From an uncultured Faecalibacterium sp. (GTDB taxonomy: Bacteria; Bacillota; Clostridia; Oscillospirales; Ruminococcaceae): DNA of 63,832 nucleotides. Made by a program: the position numbers and the translations under genes. A model generated the notes under the pieces. It was given only the letters and a program-made list of their open reading frames with translations. It made no database searches and had not been told where the DNA came from. This document shows, piece after piece, positions 16,536 through 24,900 of this stretch (position 1 is its first letter; the number at the start of each line of letters is the position of its first letter). Location of the stretch: assembly GCA_934518555.1 (NCBI GenBank), contig CAKSXW010000003.1, positions 1-63,832 on the forward strand. Direction: 5' to 3'.

Positions 16536-17255
16536 ATGCTCAAGATCGAACATCTCACCAAAACCTACGGCGGCAAGGCGGCGGTAAAGGACCTGAGCCT
16601 GCATATCCGCCCCGGGGAGATCTGTGGGTTTATCGGCCACAACGGGGCAGGCAAGACCACCACCATCAAATGTTGCTGCGGCATCCAGCAGTTTGACGCC
16701 GGAGAGGTGTGGGTGGACGGCATCCCGGTAACCAAAGACCCCCTGGAGTGCAAGCGCAGGCTGGCCTACCTGCCGGATAACCCGGACCTTTACGAATATA
16801 TGTCCGGCATCCAGTACCTGAACTTTATTGCGGATATCTTTGGGGTGGGGGCCCGGCAGCGGGCTCAGCGCATCCAGACCTACGCAGACCGCTTTGGTCT
16901 TACCCAGGACCTGGCCCAGCCCATCAGTGCCTACTCCCACGGCATGAAGCAGAAGCTGGCCATCATCTCGGCCCTGCTCCATGACCCCAAGCTCATCGTA
17001 ATGGACGAGCCCTTTGTGGGGCTGGACCCTCTGGCGGCCCACCAGCTGAAGGCCCAGATGCGGGAGTTCTGCAGCCAGGGGGGAGCCATCTTCTTTTCTA
17101 CCCATGTGCTGGAAGTGGCAGAAAAGCTCTGTGACCAGGTGGCCATCATCCGGGCCGGGGAGCTGGTCCGGGCCGGGTCCATGGACCAGGTCCGGGGGGA
17201 TCACAGCCTGGAATCCGTGTTCCTGGAGCTGGAAGATACGGGGGCACAGCCATGA
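16536..17255 (+). CDS. ABC transporter ATP-binding protein (ABC-2 type exporter)
   Basis: A 239-residue ATPase: Walker A GHNGAGKTT near residue 37, signature YSHGMKQKLAIISALL, Walker B LIVMDEPFVGLD, switch His in FFSTHVLEVAEKLCD. Sequence is like the drug, peptide or lantibiotic exporter ATPases. Its stop overlaps the start of the permease gene (ATGA). A MerR-type promoter lies 45 bases upstream of the ATG; GGAGG is present at 16527. Confidence 0.92.
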   Translation: MLKIEHLTKTYGGKAAVKDLSLHIRPGEICGFIGHNGAGKTTTIKCCCGIQQFDAGEVWVDGIPVTKDPLECKRRLAYLPDNPDLYEYMSGIQYLNFIADIFGVGARQRAQRIQTYADRFGLTQDLAQPISAYSHGMKQKLAIISALLHDPKLIVMDEPFVGLDPLAAHQLKAQMREFCSQGGAIFFSTHVLEVAEKLCDQVAIIRAGELVRAGSMDQVRGDHSLESVFLELEDTGAQP

Positions 17256-18838
17256 TCAAAGCGTTGCTCAAAAAACAGCTGCAAGAGCTGGGGCTGGCCT
17301 TTTTCCGCAGCAGCAAGACCGGCAAAGCGCGGTCCCGGGCATCGGCAGTGGGCTACGGCCTGCTGTATGGGGTGCTGGTGGTGGTGCTGATGCTCTGTTT
17401 TGCAGGCATGGCTCTGCCGCTGGCTTCGGTGCTGCTCCCGGCCGGGCTGGATTGGCTCTACTTTGCCTTTACGGAGCTGACGGCCCTGCTGGTCAGCGTA
17501 CTGGCCTGTGCCTTTACCAGCTATTCCGGCCTGTTCCAAAGCAAGGATAATGAGCTGCTGCTGTCCCTGCCCATCCCTCCTTCCGTGATCTTTGGGGTCC
17601 GGGTGGCCACGGTGTGGCTCACCAGCCTTTTGTACCTGCTGATGGCCTGGGTCCCGGCGGTGGTCTGCTATGGCCTGCTGGCCCCTCACTCCTTGGTGGG
17701 GGTGGTGTGCAGCCTGCCCATGGCCTTGGTGCTGTCGGGGCTGTCCACCATCCTGGCGGTGGTGCTGGCCTGGGCCGTGGCGGCAGTCAGCAGCCGGGCC
17801 CGGCACAAAAGCCTGGTGACAGTGGTATGCTCCCTGGCCTTTTTTGCCCTGTATTATGCAGGCTTTATCCGGGTCTCCGAGGGCCTGGACAGCCTTGCGG
17901 AAAACGCCGGAGCCCTGGGGGCAGGCCTGGCCCACAGTGCCTGGCCCCTGCGGCTGCTGGGAGGTGCTGCCGCAGGAGAGCTGCCGGCCTTGGTGGGCCT
18001 TTTGGTGGGGACAGTACTGTGCTTTGGGGCCTTTTGCAAGCTGCTGGAGGGGCCCTATCTGCGCCGGATGACCCAGCGCAGGGGCACCGCTCCTCTGGCA
18101 TATAAAGCCAAACAGACCCGGGCCGTGAGCCAGCGGCAGGCCCTTTTGCGCCGGGAGCTGCTGCACCTGGGGTCCAGCCCCACCTATCTGCTGAACTGTA
18201 CCCTGGCCACCCTGGCCTTGCCGCTGCTGGGGGCGGCGGCCCTGTGGAAGGCGGAGGCCCTGGGCCAGTTTGCCCGGGCCTCCCAAGGGGGCTTTCCGGT
18301 GCTGGTGTGCTGCGCTGTCTGCGGCGTGGCAGCAATGAACCTTCTGACCAGCCCCTCGATATCTCTGGAGGGCCGCAGCCTCTGGCTGCTCCAAAGCCTG
18401 CCGCTGTCCCCCTGGCAGGTGCTCCGGGCCAAGCTGGAACTGCATCTGCTGCTTACCGGGGTCCCGGCGGTGGTGTGTGTGCTGTGTGTCCAGGCGGCGG
18501 TGGGCCTGGGCCAGGGTAGCCTGTGGGCCGTGCTGCTGGAAACAGGCCTTTTGGTGATGCTTATGGGGTCCTTGGGCCTGGTGCTGGGCCTGATGCTGCC
18601 CAGCCTCCACTGGACCAGTGAGGCGGCGGTGATCAAAATGAGCGGCTGCACCCTGCTGTCCATGGCAGGCAATGGGGTGGCGGTGCTGGTGCTGACAGCC
18701 CTGCAGATGAAACTGCTGGAGTTTGTTCCGGCCCAGGCCGCCCTGTGGGTGGGCATCGCCCTGGCGGCTGGGGCCGATGCCCTGCTGCTGCGGTGGCTGA
18801 AAACCAAGGGCACAGCCCGGTTTGCGGCCCTTTCCTGA
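17252..18838 (+). CDS. ABC-2 type permease, large exporter subunit
   Basis: A 528-residue integral membrane protein with about 12 hydrophobic segments and the sequence LFQSKDNELLLSLPIPPSVI, typical of large clostridial ABC-2 exporter permeases in which SKD-x-ELLLSLP marks the coupling region. It pairs with the ATPase gene it overlaps. Substrate unknown. A strong convergent terminator follows. Confidence 0.88.
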   Translation: MIKALLKKQLQELGLAFFRSSKTGKARSRASAVGYGLLYGVLVVVLMLCFAGMALPLASVLLPAGLDWLYFAFTELTALLVSVLACAFTSYSGLFQSKDNELLLSLPIPPSVIFGVRVATVWLTSLLYLLMAWVPAVVCYGLLAPHSLVGVVCSLPMALVLSGLSTILAVVLAWAVAAVSSRARHKSLVTVVCSLAFFALYYAGFIRVSEGLDSLAENAGALGAGLAHSAWPLRLLGGAAAGELPALVGLLVGTVLCFGAFCKLLEGPYLRRMTQRRGTAPLAYKAKQTRAVSQRQALLRRELLHLGSSPTYLLNCTLATLALPLLGAAALWKAEALGQFARASQGGFPVLVCCAVCGVAAMNLLTSPSISLEGRSLWLLQSLPLSPWQVLRAKLELHLLLTGVPAVVCVLCVQAAVGLGQGSLWAVLLETGLLVMLMGSLGLVLGLMLPSLHWTSEAAVIKMSGCTLLSMAGNGVAVLVLTALQMKLLEFVPAQAALWVGIALAAGADALLLRWLKTKGTARFAALS

Positions 18839-18851
18839 GTACAAATAAAAC

Positions 18852-18896
18852 AGCGGTCCGCTGCCTCCCAAAAGGGGACAGCGGACCGCTTTGTTT
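18852..18896. terminator. Terminator between the ABC exporter and copA
   Basis: AGCGGTCCGCTG pairs with CAGCGGACCGCT; TTTGTTTG follows on the plus strand. Confidence 0.8.
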
Positions 18897-18905
18897 GTGG
18901 CAGGA

Positions 18906-19115
18906 TCACTGGATGCCGGTAACGGTGTAATCCTGGTCCTCCACAGCCTTTTTCAGCACTTCATCGGCCACTTCTGCGGTCAGGGTCACCACAGCGGTGC
19001 CGGCCTGGTAGCTGACCTGGGCCTCCTGCACCTGGGGCAGGGCCTCCAGGGCCTTTTTCACCCGGGCCTCGCAGTGGGGGCACATCATGCCTTCAATATT
19101 CAGGGTCTTTTTCAT
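18906..19115 (-). CDS. copZ: Internal in-frame start giving free CopZ-like copper chaperone
   Basis: Inside copA, ATG 19113-19115 is preceded by AAAAGGAGG with an ideal eight-base spacing, and begins MKKTLNIEGMMCPHCEARV, a full 69-residue CopZ. The site is as strong as any in the window, although it is within the copA reading frame. Either the genes fused by loss of the copA stop and the old start remains active, or both long and short products are made. Translation from this start is inference. Confidence 0.65.
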   Translation of the reverse strand: MKKTLNIEGMMCPHCEARVKKALEALPQVQEAQVSYQAGTAVVTLTAEVADEVLKKAVEDQDYTVTGIQ

Positions 19116-21473
19116 GGAAGTTTCCTCCTTTTGTTGGTTGGTTTCAAGATCGGTCTCTGCCTGGGGCTCTGTCAGAGCCTTTGGCAGGGTGGGGGTGTGT
19201 TTGGGGGCGTGGTCCCGTCGGGTGCTGTGAAGATCAAACAGGTTCAGCCGCAAAGCGTTGCTTACCACGCAAAAACTAGAAAGGCTCATGGCAGCGGCCC
19301 CGAACATGGGGTTCAGGGTGAGCCCAAAGGGGATGAACACCCCGGCCGCCAGAGGAATGCCGATGACGTTGTAGAAGAAGGCCCAGAACAGGTTCTCGTG
19401 GATGTTCCGCAGGGTGGCCCGGCTCAGCCGGATGGCGGCAGCGGCATCGGAGAGCCGGGAGTTCATCAACACCACGTCGGCGGCGTCAATGGCTACGTCG
19501 GTACCGGCTCCGATGGCAATGCCCACATCTGCCCGGGTCAGGGCAGGGGCATCGTTGATGCCGTCGCCTACCATGGCCACCTTGCCCAGGGCTTGCAGCT
19601 GCCGGACCACGGCTTCTTTGCCCTCCGGCAGCACCCCGGCGATCACCGCATCCACCCCGGCCTGACGGCCAATGGCGTCGGCAGTGCGCTGGTTGTCCCC
19701 GGTAAGCATCACTACCCGGATGCCCATGTTCTGCAATTCCCGGATGGCCCGGGGGCTGTCCTCCTTCAGGGTGTCGGCCACGGCGATGACCCCCAGCAGA
19801 TGCCCGGCCCCTCCAAAGAACAGAGGTGTTTTGCCCTGGGCTGCCAGGGCGGCAGCCTTTGCCTGCAGGTCAGCAGGCACCGGAGCCTTGGTGCCCAAAA
19901 ACCGCAGACTGCCGCCAAAAACTTCCTGGCCCTCCAGCTGGGCCGTCAGGCCGTTGCCGGGCAGGGCGGTAAAGTCGGTGACGGTAGGCAGCTCCAGCTG
20001 CCGGGCCTGGGCGCAGGCCAGCACCGCCTTGGCCAGGGGGTGTTCGCTTTTGCTTTCCAGGGCTGCCGCCAGGGTCAGCAGCTGGGTCTCCGTTACCCCC
20101 TCCGCAGGCAGCAGGTCGGTGACCTGGGGCTCGCCGCTGGTAATGGTGCCGGTCTTGTCCAGGGCCACGATCTGAGTGCGCCCGGCAGCCTCCAGGGCCG
20201 CAGCGGTCTTGAACAGGATGCCGTTTTTGGCCCCCAGACCGTTGCCCACCATAATGGCCACCGGGGTAGCCAGACCCAGGGCACAGGGGCAGCTGATCAC
20301 CAGCACCGAGATGCCCCGGGCCAGGGCGTAGCCCGGCTCCCGGCCCAGGACCAGCCACACCAGGGTGGTCAGGGCCGCCAGCACCAGCACAGTGGGCACA
20401 AAAAAGCCGGACACCGTATCAGCGATCTTGGCAATGGGGGCCTTGGTGGCAGCGGCGTCGCTGACCATGCGGATGATCTGGGCCAGGGTGGTGTCCTGGC
20501 CCACCCGGGTAGCCTGGCACTGCAAAAAGCCGGAGCGGTTGGTGGTGGCGGCGGACACCGTGTCGCCGGGGGCCTTGTCTACCGGGATGCTCTCTCCGGT
20601 CAGGGCACTTTCGTTCACGGCACTGGTGCCCTCCAGCACCACGCCGTCCACCGGGATGTTCTCCCCGGGCCGCACCACAAAAATATCCCCCTGCCGGACC
20701 TGGTCCACCGGCACCGACACCTCTGCGCCCTTCCGCAGCAGGGTAGCGGTGTTGGGGGCCAGCCGCAGCAGGCTCTTGAGGGCGTCGGTGGTCTTGCCCT
20801 TGGACCGGGCCTCCAGCATCTTGCCCACAGTGATCAGGGTCAGGATCATAGCTGCGGATTCAAAATAGAACTCCATCATATAGTGCATCACCAGCTCCTG
20901 ATCCCCCCGGAGCTGGGCGTCGGTCATGGCAAACAGGGCGTAGGTGCTCCACACAAAGCTGGCCATGGAGCCCAGGGCCACCAGGGTGTCCATGTTAGGG
21001 GCCCGGTGGAGCAGCCCCTTGAAGCCGCTGATAAAGAACTTTTGGTTGATGACCATCACGATGCCTGCCAGCAACAGCTGCACCAGGCCCATGGCAATGT
21101 GGTTGCCCTCAAACCACCGGGGCAGGGGCCAGCCCCACATCATGTGCCCCATGGAAAAATACATCAGCACCGCCAAAAAGCCCAGGGAAGCCATCAGCCG
21201 CCGCCGGAGCTTGGGGGTCTCGTGGTCCGCCAGGGCGTCCAGGTCCTGCCGGGGGCTGCTGGCGGCAGCCGGGGCGGCCTTGGGGCTGGCACCGTACCCG
21301 GCCTGCTCCACAGCCTGGAGGATGGCGGCCTGGCTGGCAGTACCCTCCACCCCCATGGAGTTGGTCAGCAGGCTCACGGAGCAGCTGGTAACGCCGGGGA
21401 CCTTCTTCACGGCCTTTTCCACCCGGGCAGAGCAGGCCGCACAGCTCATGCCGGTAACATTAAATTGTTCCAT
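18906..21473 (-). CDS. copA: Copper-exporting P1B-type ATPase CopA with fused C-terminal CopZ-like domain
   Basis: An 855-residue Cu+ exporter. N-terminal metal-binding domain GMSCAACSARV (about 8-18), membrane helices, actuator TGES, CPC motif ISCPCALGLATP, phosphorylation motif DKTGTITSG, and GDGINDAPALTRADVG. After the last helices comes a hydrophilic linker and a second metal-binding domain, IEGMMCPHCEARVKK, equivalent to the free chaperone CopZ. The ATG at 21473 follows AGGAGAG; an open frame runs on to 21512. Located directly behind csoR, so probably copper-induced. Confidence 0.95.
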   Translation of the reverse strand: MEQFNVTGMSCAACSARVEKAVKKVPGVTSCSVSLLTNSMGVEGTASQAAILQAVEQAGYGASPKAAPAAASSPRQDLDALADHETPKLRRRLMASLGFLAVLMYFSMGHMMWGWPLPRWFEGNHIAMGLVQLLLAGIVMVINQKFFISGFKGLLHRAPNMDTLVALGSMASFVWSTYALFAMTDAQLRGDQELVMHYMMEFYFESAAMILTLITVGKMLEARSKGKTTDALKSLLRLAPNTATLLRKGAEVSVPVDQVRQGDIFVVRPGENIPVDGVVLEGTSAVNESALTGESIPVDKAPGDTVSAATTNRSGFLQCQATRVGQDTTLAQIIRMVSDAAATKAPIAKIADTVSGFFVPTVLVLAALTTLVWLVLGREPGYALARGISVLVISCPCALGLATPVAIMVGNGLGAKNGILFKTAAALEAAGRTQIVALDKTGTITSGEPQVTDLLPAEGVTETQLLTLAAALESKSEHPLAKAVLACAQARQLELPTVTDFTALPGNGLTAQLEGQEVFGGSLRFLGTKAPVPADLQAKAAALAAQGKTPLFFGGAGHLLGVIAVADTLKEDSPRAIRELQNMGIRVVMLTGDNQRTADAIGRQAGVDAVIAGVLPEGKEAVVRQLQALGKVAMVGDGINDAPALTRADVGIAIGAGTDVAIDAADVVLMNSRLSDAAAAIRLSRATLRNIHENLFWAFFYNVIGIPLAAGVFIPFGLTLNPMFGAAAMSLSSFCVVSNALRLNLFDLHSTRRDHAPKHTPTLPKALTEPQAETDLETNQQKEETSMKKTLNIEGMMCPHCEARVKKALEALPQVQEAQVSYQAGTAVVTLTAEVADEVLKKAVEDQDYTVTGIQ

Positions 21474-21508
21474 TGCGTTCTCTCCTGTAAAAATGGGGCC
21501 CCAGGGGG

Positions 21509-21868
21509 TCATTTCATCAGCCGGGGCAGCAGCCGGATCAGTTCTTCCAGCTTTTCGGTGCCGCCGGCCTGTAGGTCCTCTGCCACGCAGGTGCCCAGGT
21601 GCTGGGCCAGCAGCTCTTTGGCAAAGTTGTTCAGGGCCGAGTTCACCGCCGTCACCTGGACCAGGATGTCCACACAGTAGGCGTCCTTTTCCAGCATTCC
21701 CCGGACCCCTCGCACCTGGCCCTCAATGCGGCTCAGGCGGTTCAGCAGGGCCTTGTATTCCTCCGGGCTCCGCTGCTTGTGGCGGCAGCAACAGGGCTGG
21801 TCTGCCGTTGCCTGGGCCGGGGGTTCCGGCTCCCGGCAGCAGGGGCAGGTGTGGTCTTGTTCCATCAT
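21509..21868 (-). CDS. csoR: CsoR family copper-sensing repressor
   Basis: A 119-residue CsoR/RcnR-type four-helix protein: NRLSRIEGQVRGVRGML, then CVDILVQ and QHLGTCV supplying the Cys-His-Cys copper ligands. The first 30 residues are an unusual Cys-rich extension (CPCC and CCCRH), which could bind further metal. Copper binding releases the operator. AAAGGAG precedes the start. copA begins 35 bases downstream. Confidence 0.93.
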   Translation of the reverse strand: MMEQDHTCPCCREPEPPAQATADQPCCCRHKQRSPEEYKALLNRLSRIEGQVRGVRGMLEKDAYCVDILVQVTAVNSALNNFAKELLAQHLGTCVAEDLQAGGTEKLEELIRLLPRLMK

Positions 21869-21883
21869 AGCAGGCTCCTTTCA

Positions 21884-21900
21884 AAACCCCAGGGGGGTAT
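21884..21900 (-). promoter_or_regulatory. CsoR operator
   Basis: On the minus strand ATACCCCCCTGGGGTTT fits the CsoR site pattern (TACCCC...GGGGTA). It lies between the promoter and the csoR start, as expected for autorepression of csoR-copA. Confidence 0.75.
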
Positions 21901-21917
21901 CTGTTGCTTCTGAAGGC

Positions 21918-21946
21918 AGTATAGCACAAGATTCCCGACAAATCAA
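21918..21946 (-). promoter_or_regulatory. Promoter of csoR-copA
   Basis: TTGATT (21941-21946) and TATACT (21918-21923), 17-bp spacer, minus strand. Confidence 0.7.
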
Positions 21947-21964
21947 GTAGGATTTGCCCCAAAC

Positions 21965-22003
21965 AAAAACCTCCCGGCTTTGCAGCAGCAAATACCGGGA
22001 GGT
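21965..22003 (-). terminator. Terminator of the esterase-like gene
   Basis: ACCTCCCGG / CCGGGAGGT stem followed on the minus strand by TTTTTG. Confidence 0.88.
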
Positions 22004-22020
22004 CACCGTCAGGGTTCAGA

Positions 22021-22779
22021 TCACTTTACGTCCAGGATGCGAGGGGCAAACAGGTTCCACATCTTGCCCCACCAGTACCAGTCGTGGGACACATCGCCGC
22101 CCCACACCTCCAGGTGAGCAGACAGGTCCTGGTCCTTCAGCAGGTCGGCCAGAGCCTGGGTGTCGTCCAAGGCTTCGCCTTCGTAGGCACCCTGGCCGGC
22201 GCAGAGGATCAGGCTGTTCTCCGCAGCCTTGGCCAGGGCCAGCTTGTTGGCAATGCCCTTTTCCTGCAGGTACAGCAGGGGAGCGCAGCGCAGAGCCAGG
22301 TCGTCGGTGTCGGTGCCCCAGAAGCGGCTCAGATCATAGATGCCGCCCATGCCCACAGCACCGGCAAACAGGTTGGGGCGGCGCAGGCGGCAGTTCACAG
22401 CCTGGTAGGCACCCAGGTCCACACCGGCACACCAGATCTTGGTGCCCTTTTCAGCCTGGTTCAGGGTCAGGATCCGGGGAGCCAGCTCGGCGGTCAGGTA
22501 GACAAAATACTTTTCCTGGGCAGCAGCACGGTCCCGTAGAGAGGCGTCGCCCTTCAGGATGGCCTCGCCATCCAGGCTGTCGGCGCAGAACAGCTGGATC
22601 TTGCCCTCGTTCAGCAGCTGGGCAATGGCATCGGGCATGCCGTTGTTCTCCCAGTCGTAAAAGCGGCCGCCCCGGGCAGGCAGAGCCAGCACAGGCACAC
22701 CGCTGGTGCCGTATACCTTAAACTCCATGTCACGGTTCAGCACGCTACTCCACTCTTTGTAATAGGTACCCTGCATCAT
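22021..22779 (-). CDS. Esterase-D-like alpha/beta hydrolase with Asp at the nucleophile position
   Basis: A 252-residue alpha/beta hydrolase like the small clostridial esterases: RDMEFKVYG start region, GRFYDWENNGM, FCADSLD, then AGVDLGAYQAVN, GMGGIYDLSRF, and SHDWYWWGKMW with the catalytic His. In relatives the nucleophile elbow reads GCSFGAYHA; here it is GVDLGAYQA, so Ser is replaced by Asp. The codon is clearly GAC. The rest of the fold is intact. It may be a binding protein, or use Asp as nucleophile as dehalogenases do. TTG 22785 is an alternative start. Confidence 0.82.
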   Translation of the reverse strand: MMQGTYYKEWSSVLNRDMEFKVYGTSGVPVLALPARGGRFYDWENNGMPDAIAQLLNEGKIQLFCADSLDGEAILKGDASLRDRAAAQEKYFVYLTAELAPRILTLNQAEKGTKIWCAGVDLGAYQAVNCRLRRPNLFAGAVGMGGIYDLSRFWGTDTDDLALRCAPLLYLQEKGIANKLALAKAAENSLILCAGQGAYEGEALDDTQALADLLKDQDLSAHLEVWGGDVSHDWYWWGKMWNLFAPRILDVK

Positions 22780-22875
22780 AATCAATCAGCACTCCTTAAT
22801 TCTATCATTCGCCGGCCCGGGCCCAGTGGCTGTGCACCGGTGCCAGGTTTTTTGCAATGGGAAAAGGCCCTGGGG

Positions 22876-23052
22876 TCACACAAACTGGTTGCGCTGGGCG
22901 TCGTAGGCATAGCCCACGGCCTGCAGCGCAGCACAGAGGCTGGCTTTATCAACATCCAGGTCATCGCACAGAGCATCGAGGGTCTTGTAGTAGTCCCGCA
23001 GTTTCAGGTTCACCACGCTCAGCAGCATAATGGGGTCTGTGGGCAAAGACAT
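22876..23052 (-). CDS. DUF4250 family small protein
   Basis: A 58-residue protein: MSLPTDPIMLLSVVNLKLRD at the start and the closing YDAQRNQFV are the hallmarks of DUF4250. Function unknown; widespread in gut Clostridia. AAGGAG lies nine bases before this ATG; an upstream in-frame ATG (23061) would overlap the ribosome-binding site. It follows rpmB on the same strand after a terminator. Confidence 0.82.
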   Translation of the reverse strand: MSLPTDPIMLLSVVNLKLRDYYKTLDALCDDLDVDKASLCAALQAVGYAYDAQRNQFV

Positions 23053-23074
23053 CTGGTTCATCTCCTTACAGCAA

Positions 23075-23110
23075 TAAAAAAAGCCGGCCACTCGACAAAG
23101 TGACCGGCCA
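23075..23110 (-). terminator. Terminator of rpmB
   Basis: GCCGG-CAC / GTG-CCGGC stem with a seven-U tail on the minus strand. Confidence 0.88.
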
Positions 23111-23121
23111 CACACACCAAA

Positions 23122-23310
23122 TTAGACAGCGCGGGTGACTTTGCCAGCGCGCAGGCAACGGGAGCATGCGTAGACATACTTGGGAGAGCCCTCCACGACC
23201 GCCTTGACACGACGGACGTTCGGCTTCCAGGTACGGTTGGAACGGCGATGGGAGTGAGAAACCTTAATACCAAAGGTAACGCCCTTGCCGCAGCATTCAC
23301 ATTTAGCCAT
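23122..23310 (-). CDS. rpmB: 50S ribosomal protein L28
   Basis: A 62-residue L28 beginning MAKCECCGKGVTFGIKVSHS, with the second Cys pair CSRCLRAGKV near the end, so this is the zinc-binding (C+) form. Part of the large ribosomal subunit. AGGAGGTG precedes the ATG by nine bases. It stands alone between its own promoter and terminator. Confidence 0.97.
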   Translation of the reverse strand: MAKCECCGKGVTFGIKVSHSHRRSNRTWKPNVRRVKAVVEGSPKYVYACSRCLRAGKVTRAV

Positions 23311-23362
23311 GGTACTTGCACCTCCTAGAGTGAAGTGGGGAATCAAAATAATCAGCTTGACT

Positions 23363-23391
23363 ATTTTACCAGAGATACAGCCAAAATGCAA
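23363..23391 (-). promoter_or_regulatory. Promoter of rpmB
   Basis: Minus strand TTGCAT (23386-23391), 17-bp spacer, TAAAAT (23363-23368). Confidence 0.7.
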
Positions 23392-23442
23392 GCCCTTTTT
23401 TAAAAAATCCCGTATCTTTTTCCATTCTTTTTGCCCCAAGGC

Positions 23443-23471
23443 TTGCCCAAGCGGCCAAAAGATAGTATTAT
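23443..23471 (+). promoter_or_regulatory. Promoter of the M50-scpAB operon
   Basis: TTGCCC (23443-23448), 17-bp spacer, TATTAT (23466-23471). Confidence 0.6.
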
Positions 23472-23502
23472 AGTAAAAAACAATGGTTATCAGGAGAAAA
23501 AT

Positions 23503-24174
23503 ATGACAAGGGCAACCTATTATATCATCCGTGCACTGGTGGCGTTGGTGGCCATCCCGTTCCATGAGGCCGGCCACGCCCTGGCAGCCTGGCTGCTGGG
23601 GGACCCTACCGCCAAGCAGGAGGGCCGCCTTTCGCTGAACCCCTTTGCCCACTTTGATCTGCTGGGCACCCTGTGCATGGTGTTTGCCGGGGTGGGCTGG
23701 GCAAAGCCTGTCTCCACCGACCCTCGCAACTTTAAAAACCCCAAGTGGGGCATGGCCCTTACCGCCCTGGCAGGCCCGGTGGCCAACCTGGTGCTGGCCT
23801 ACCTGGCCATGGTGCTGTGGAAGGTGCTGTACTACTGGGCCCCGGTAAACCAGGCCACTTATTACCTGGCCTACTTCCTCCAGTATATGGTGCTGATGAA
23901 CGTGAGCTTAGCAGTGTTCAATTTTATTCCGGTACCGCCGCTGGACGGCAGCCGCATCCTGCTGGTGGCCCTGCCTCAGCGCATGTACTTTGGCCTTATG
24001 CGCTACGAACGCTACATCATGGTGGCCATGCTGGCGGCTGTCTGGATGGGCCTGCTGGATACCCCCCTGTACTACCTGAACAACCTGGTGTGGGACCTGC
24101 TGAGCCTGGGCACCGGGTACATCGACAAGATCGCATACACGGCCTACTTTGCCATGACAGGGACGGTGGTGTAA
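23503..24174 (+). CDS. Site-2 protease family (M50) membrane metalloprotease
   Basis: A 223-residue protein with four or five membrane segments. HEAGH (residues 21-25) and PPLDGSRI supply the zinc ligands and Asp of the rhomboid-like M50B group that often sits next to scpA in Firmicutes. AGGAG precedes the ATG. scpA starts four bases after its stop, so the two are cotranscribed. Its substrate is unknown. Confidence 0.9.
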   Translation: MTRATYYIIRALVALVAIPFHEAGHALAAWLLGDPTAKQEGRLSLNPFAHFDLLGTLCMVFAGVGWAKPVSTDPRNFKNPKWGMALTALAGPVANLVLAYLAMVLWKVLYYWAPVNQATYYLAYFLQYMVLMNVSLAVFNFIPVPPLDGSRILLVALPQRMYFGLMRYERYIMVAMLAAVWMGLLDTPLYYLNNLVWDLLSLGTGYIDKIAYTAYFAMTGTVV

Positions 24175-24177
24175 GCC

Positions 24178-24900
24178 ATGGCTGTCACCGAGGAATTGAC
24201 CTTCCACCTGGAAGATTTTGACGGCCCTCTGGAATTATTGCTGGCCCTGGTGGCCAAACATAAGATGGACCTGCACCACATCCCCATCCTGGAGCTTATC
24301 GAGCAGTACACCCGGGCAGTGGAACAGGACACCCAGGCAGACCCGGAGCAGGCCAGTGCCTTTATTGAGATGGCCGCCCGGCTGGTGGAGATGAAAAGCT
24401 ACCTGCTGCTGCCCCGCAGTGAAGAAGGCGAGCGGCTGAAGCAGGAGTTCACCGGCCAGCTCATCGAGTACGACCAGTGCCGCCGCCTGGCAGCCCTGCT
24501 GCGTACCCAGGGGGAGCAGGCTCCGGTGTTTGTCCGGCAGCCCCTGGCAATGGAGTGGGACAACACCTACACCCTGCACCATGCCCCCCAGCTGCTGGCG
24601 GATTACTGGCAGGCCCTTACAGGCCGCACCAAGCTCCGCCGGGAGCCCAGCCTCCAGCAGTTTGAGCCCCTGGTATCGGCCCCGGTGGTGTCGGTAAGCA
24701 GCCGGGTGGTGTTCATCCTCCGCCGCCTGATCAGTGGCACAGCCGCCCGGATGGGGCAGCTGTTTTCCCGGCAGCAGAGCCGCAGCACCAATGTGGCCAC
24801 CTTTCTGGCCCTGCTGGAGCTGGTGCGAGGGGGCCGGGTCCACCTGGGGCAGGAGGGCCAGCTGACCATGCAGCGCACCCGGATAAAGGAGAAACCATGA
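24178..24900 (+). CDS. scpA: Segregation and condensation protein A
   Basis: A 240-residue ScpA kleisin: LEDFDGPLELLLALVAKHKMD at the start is diagnostic, followed by FIEMAARLVEMKSYLLLP. The C-terminal winged helix reads TFLALLELVRGGRVHLGQ. It bridges SMC heads with ScpB to organise the chromosome. Its stop overlaps the scpB start (ATGA). Confidence 0.96.
   Translation: MAVTEELTFHLEDFDGPLELLLALVAKHKMDLHHIPILELIEQYTRAVEQDTQADPEQASAFIEMAARLVEMKSYLLLPRSEEGERLKQEFTGQLIEYDQCRRLAALLRTQGEQAPVFVRQPLAMEWDNTYTLHHAPQLLADYWQALTGRTKLRREPSLQQFEPLVSAPVVSVSSRVVFILRRLISGTAARMGQLFSRQQSRSTNVATFLALLELVRGGRVHLGQEGQLTMQRTRIKEKP

Noticed and set aside
18891..21680. 929-codon open frame on the plus strand opposite copA
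   Set aside because: Gly/His/Gln-rich shadow of copA, no start signals.
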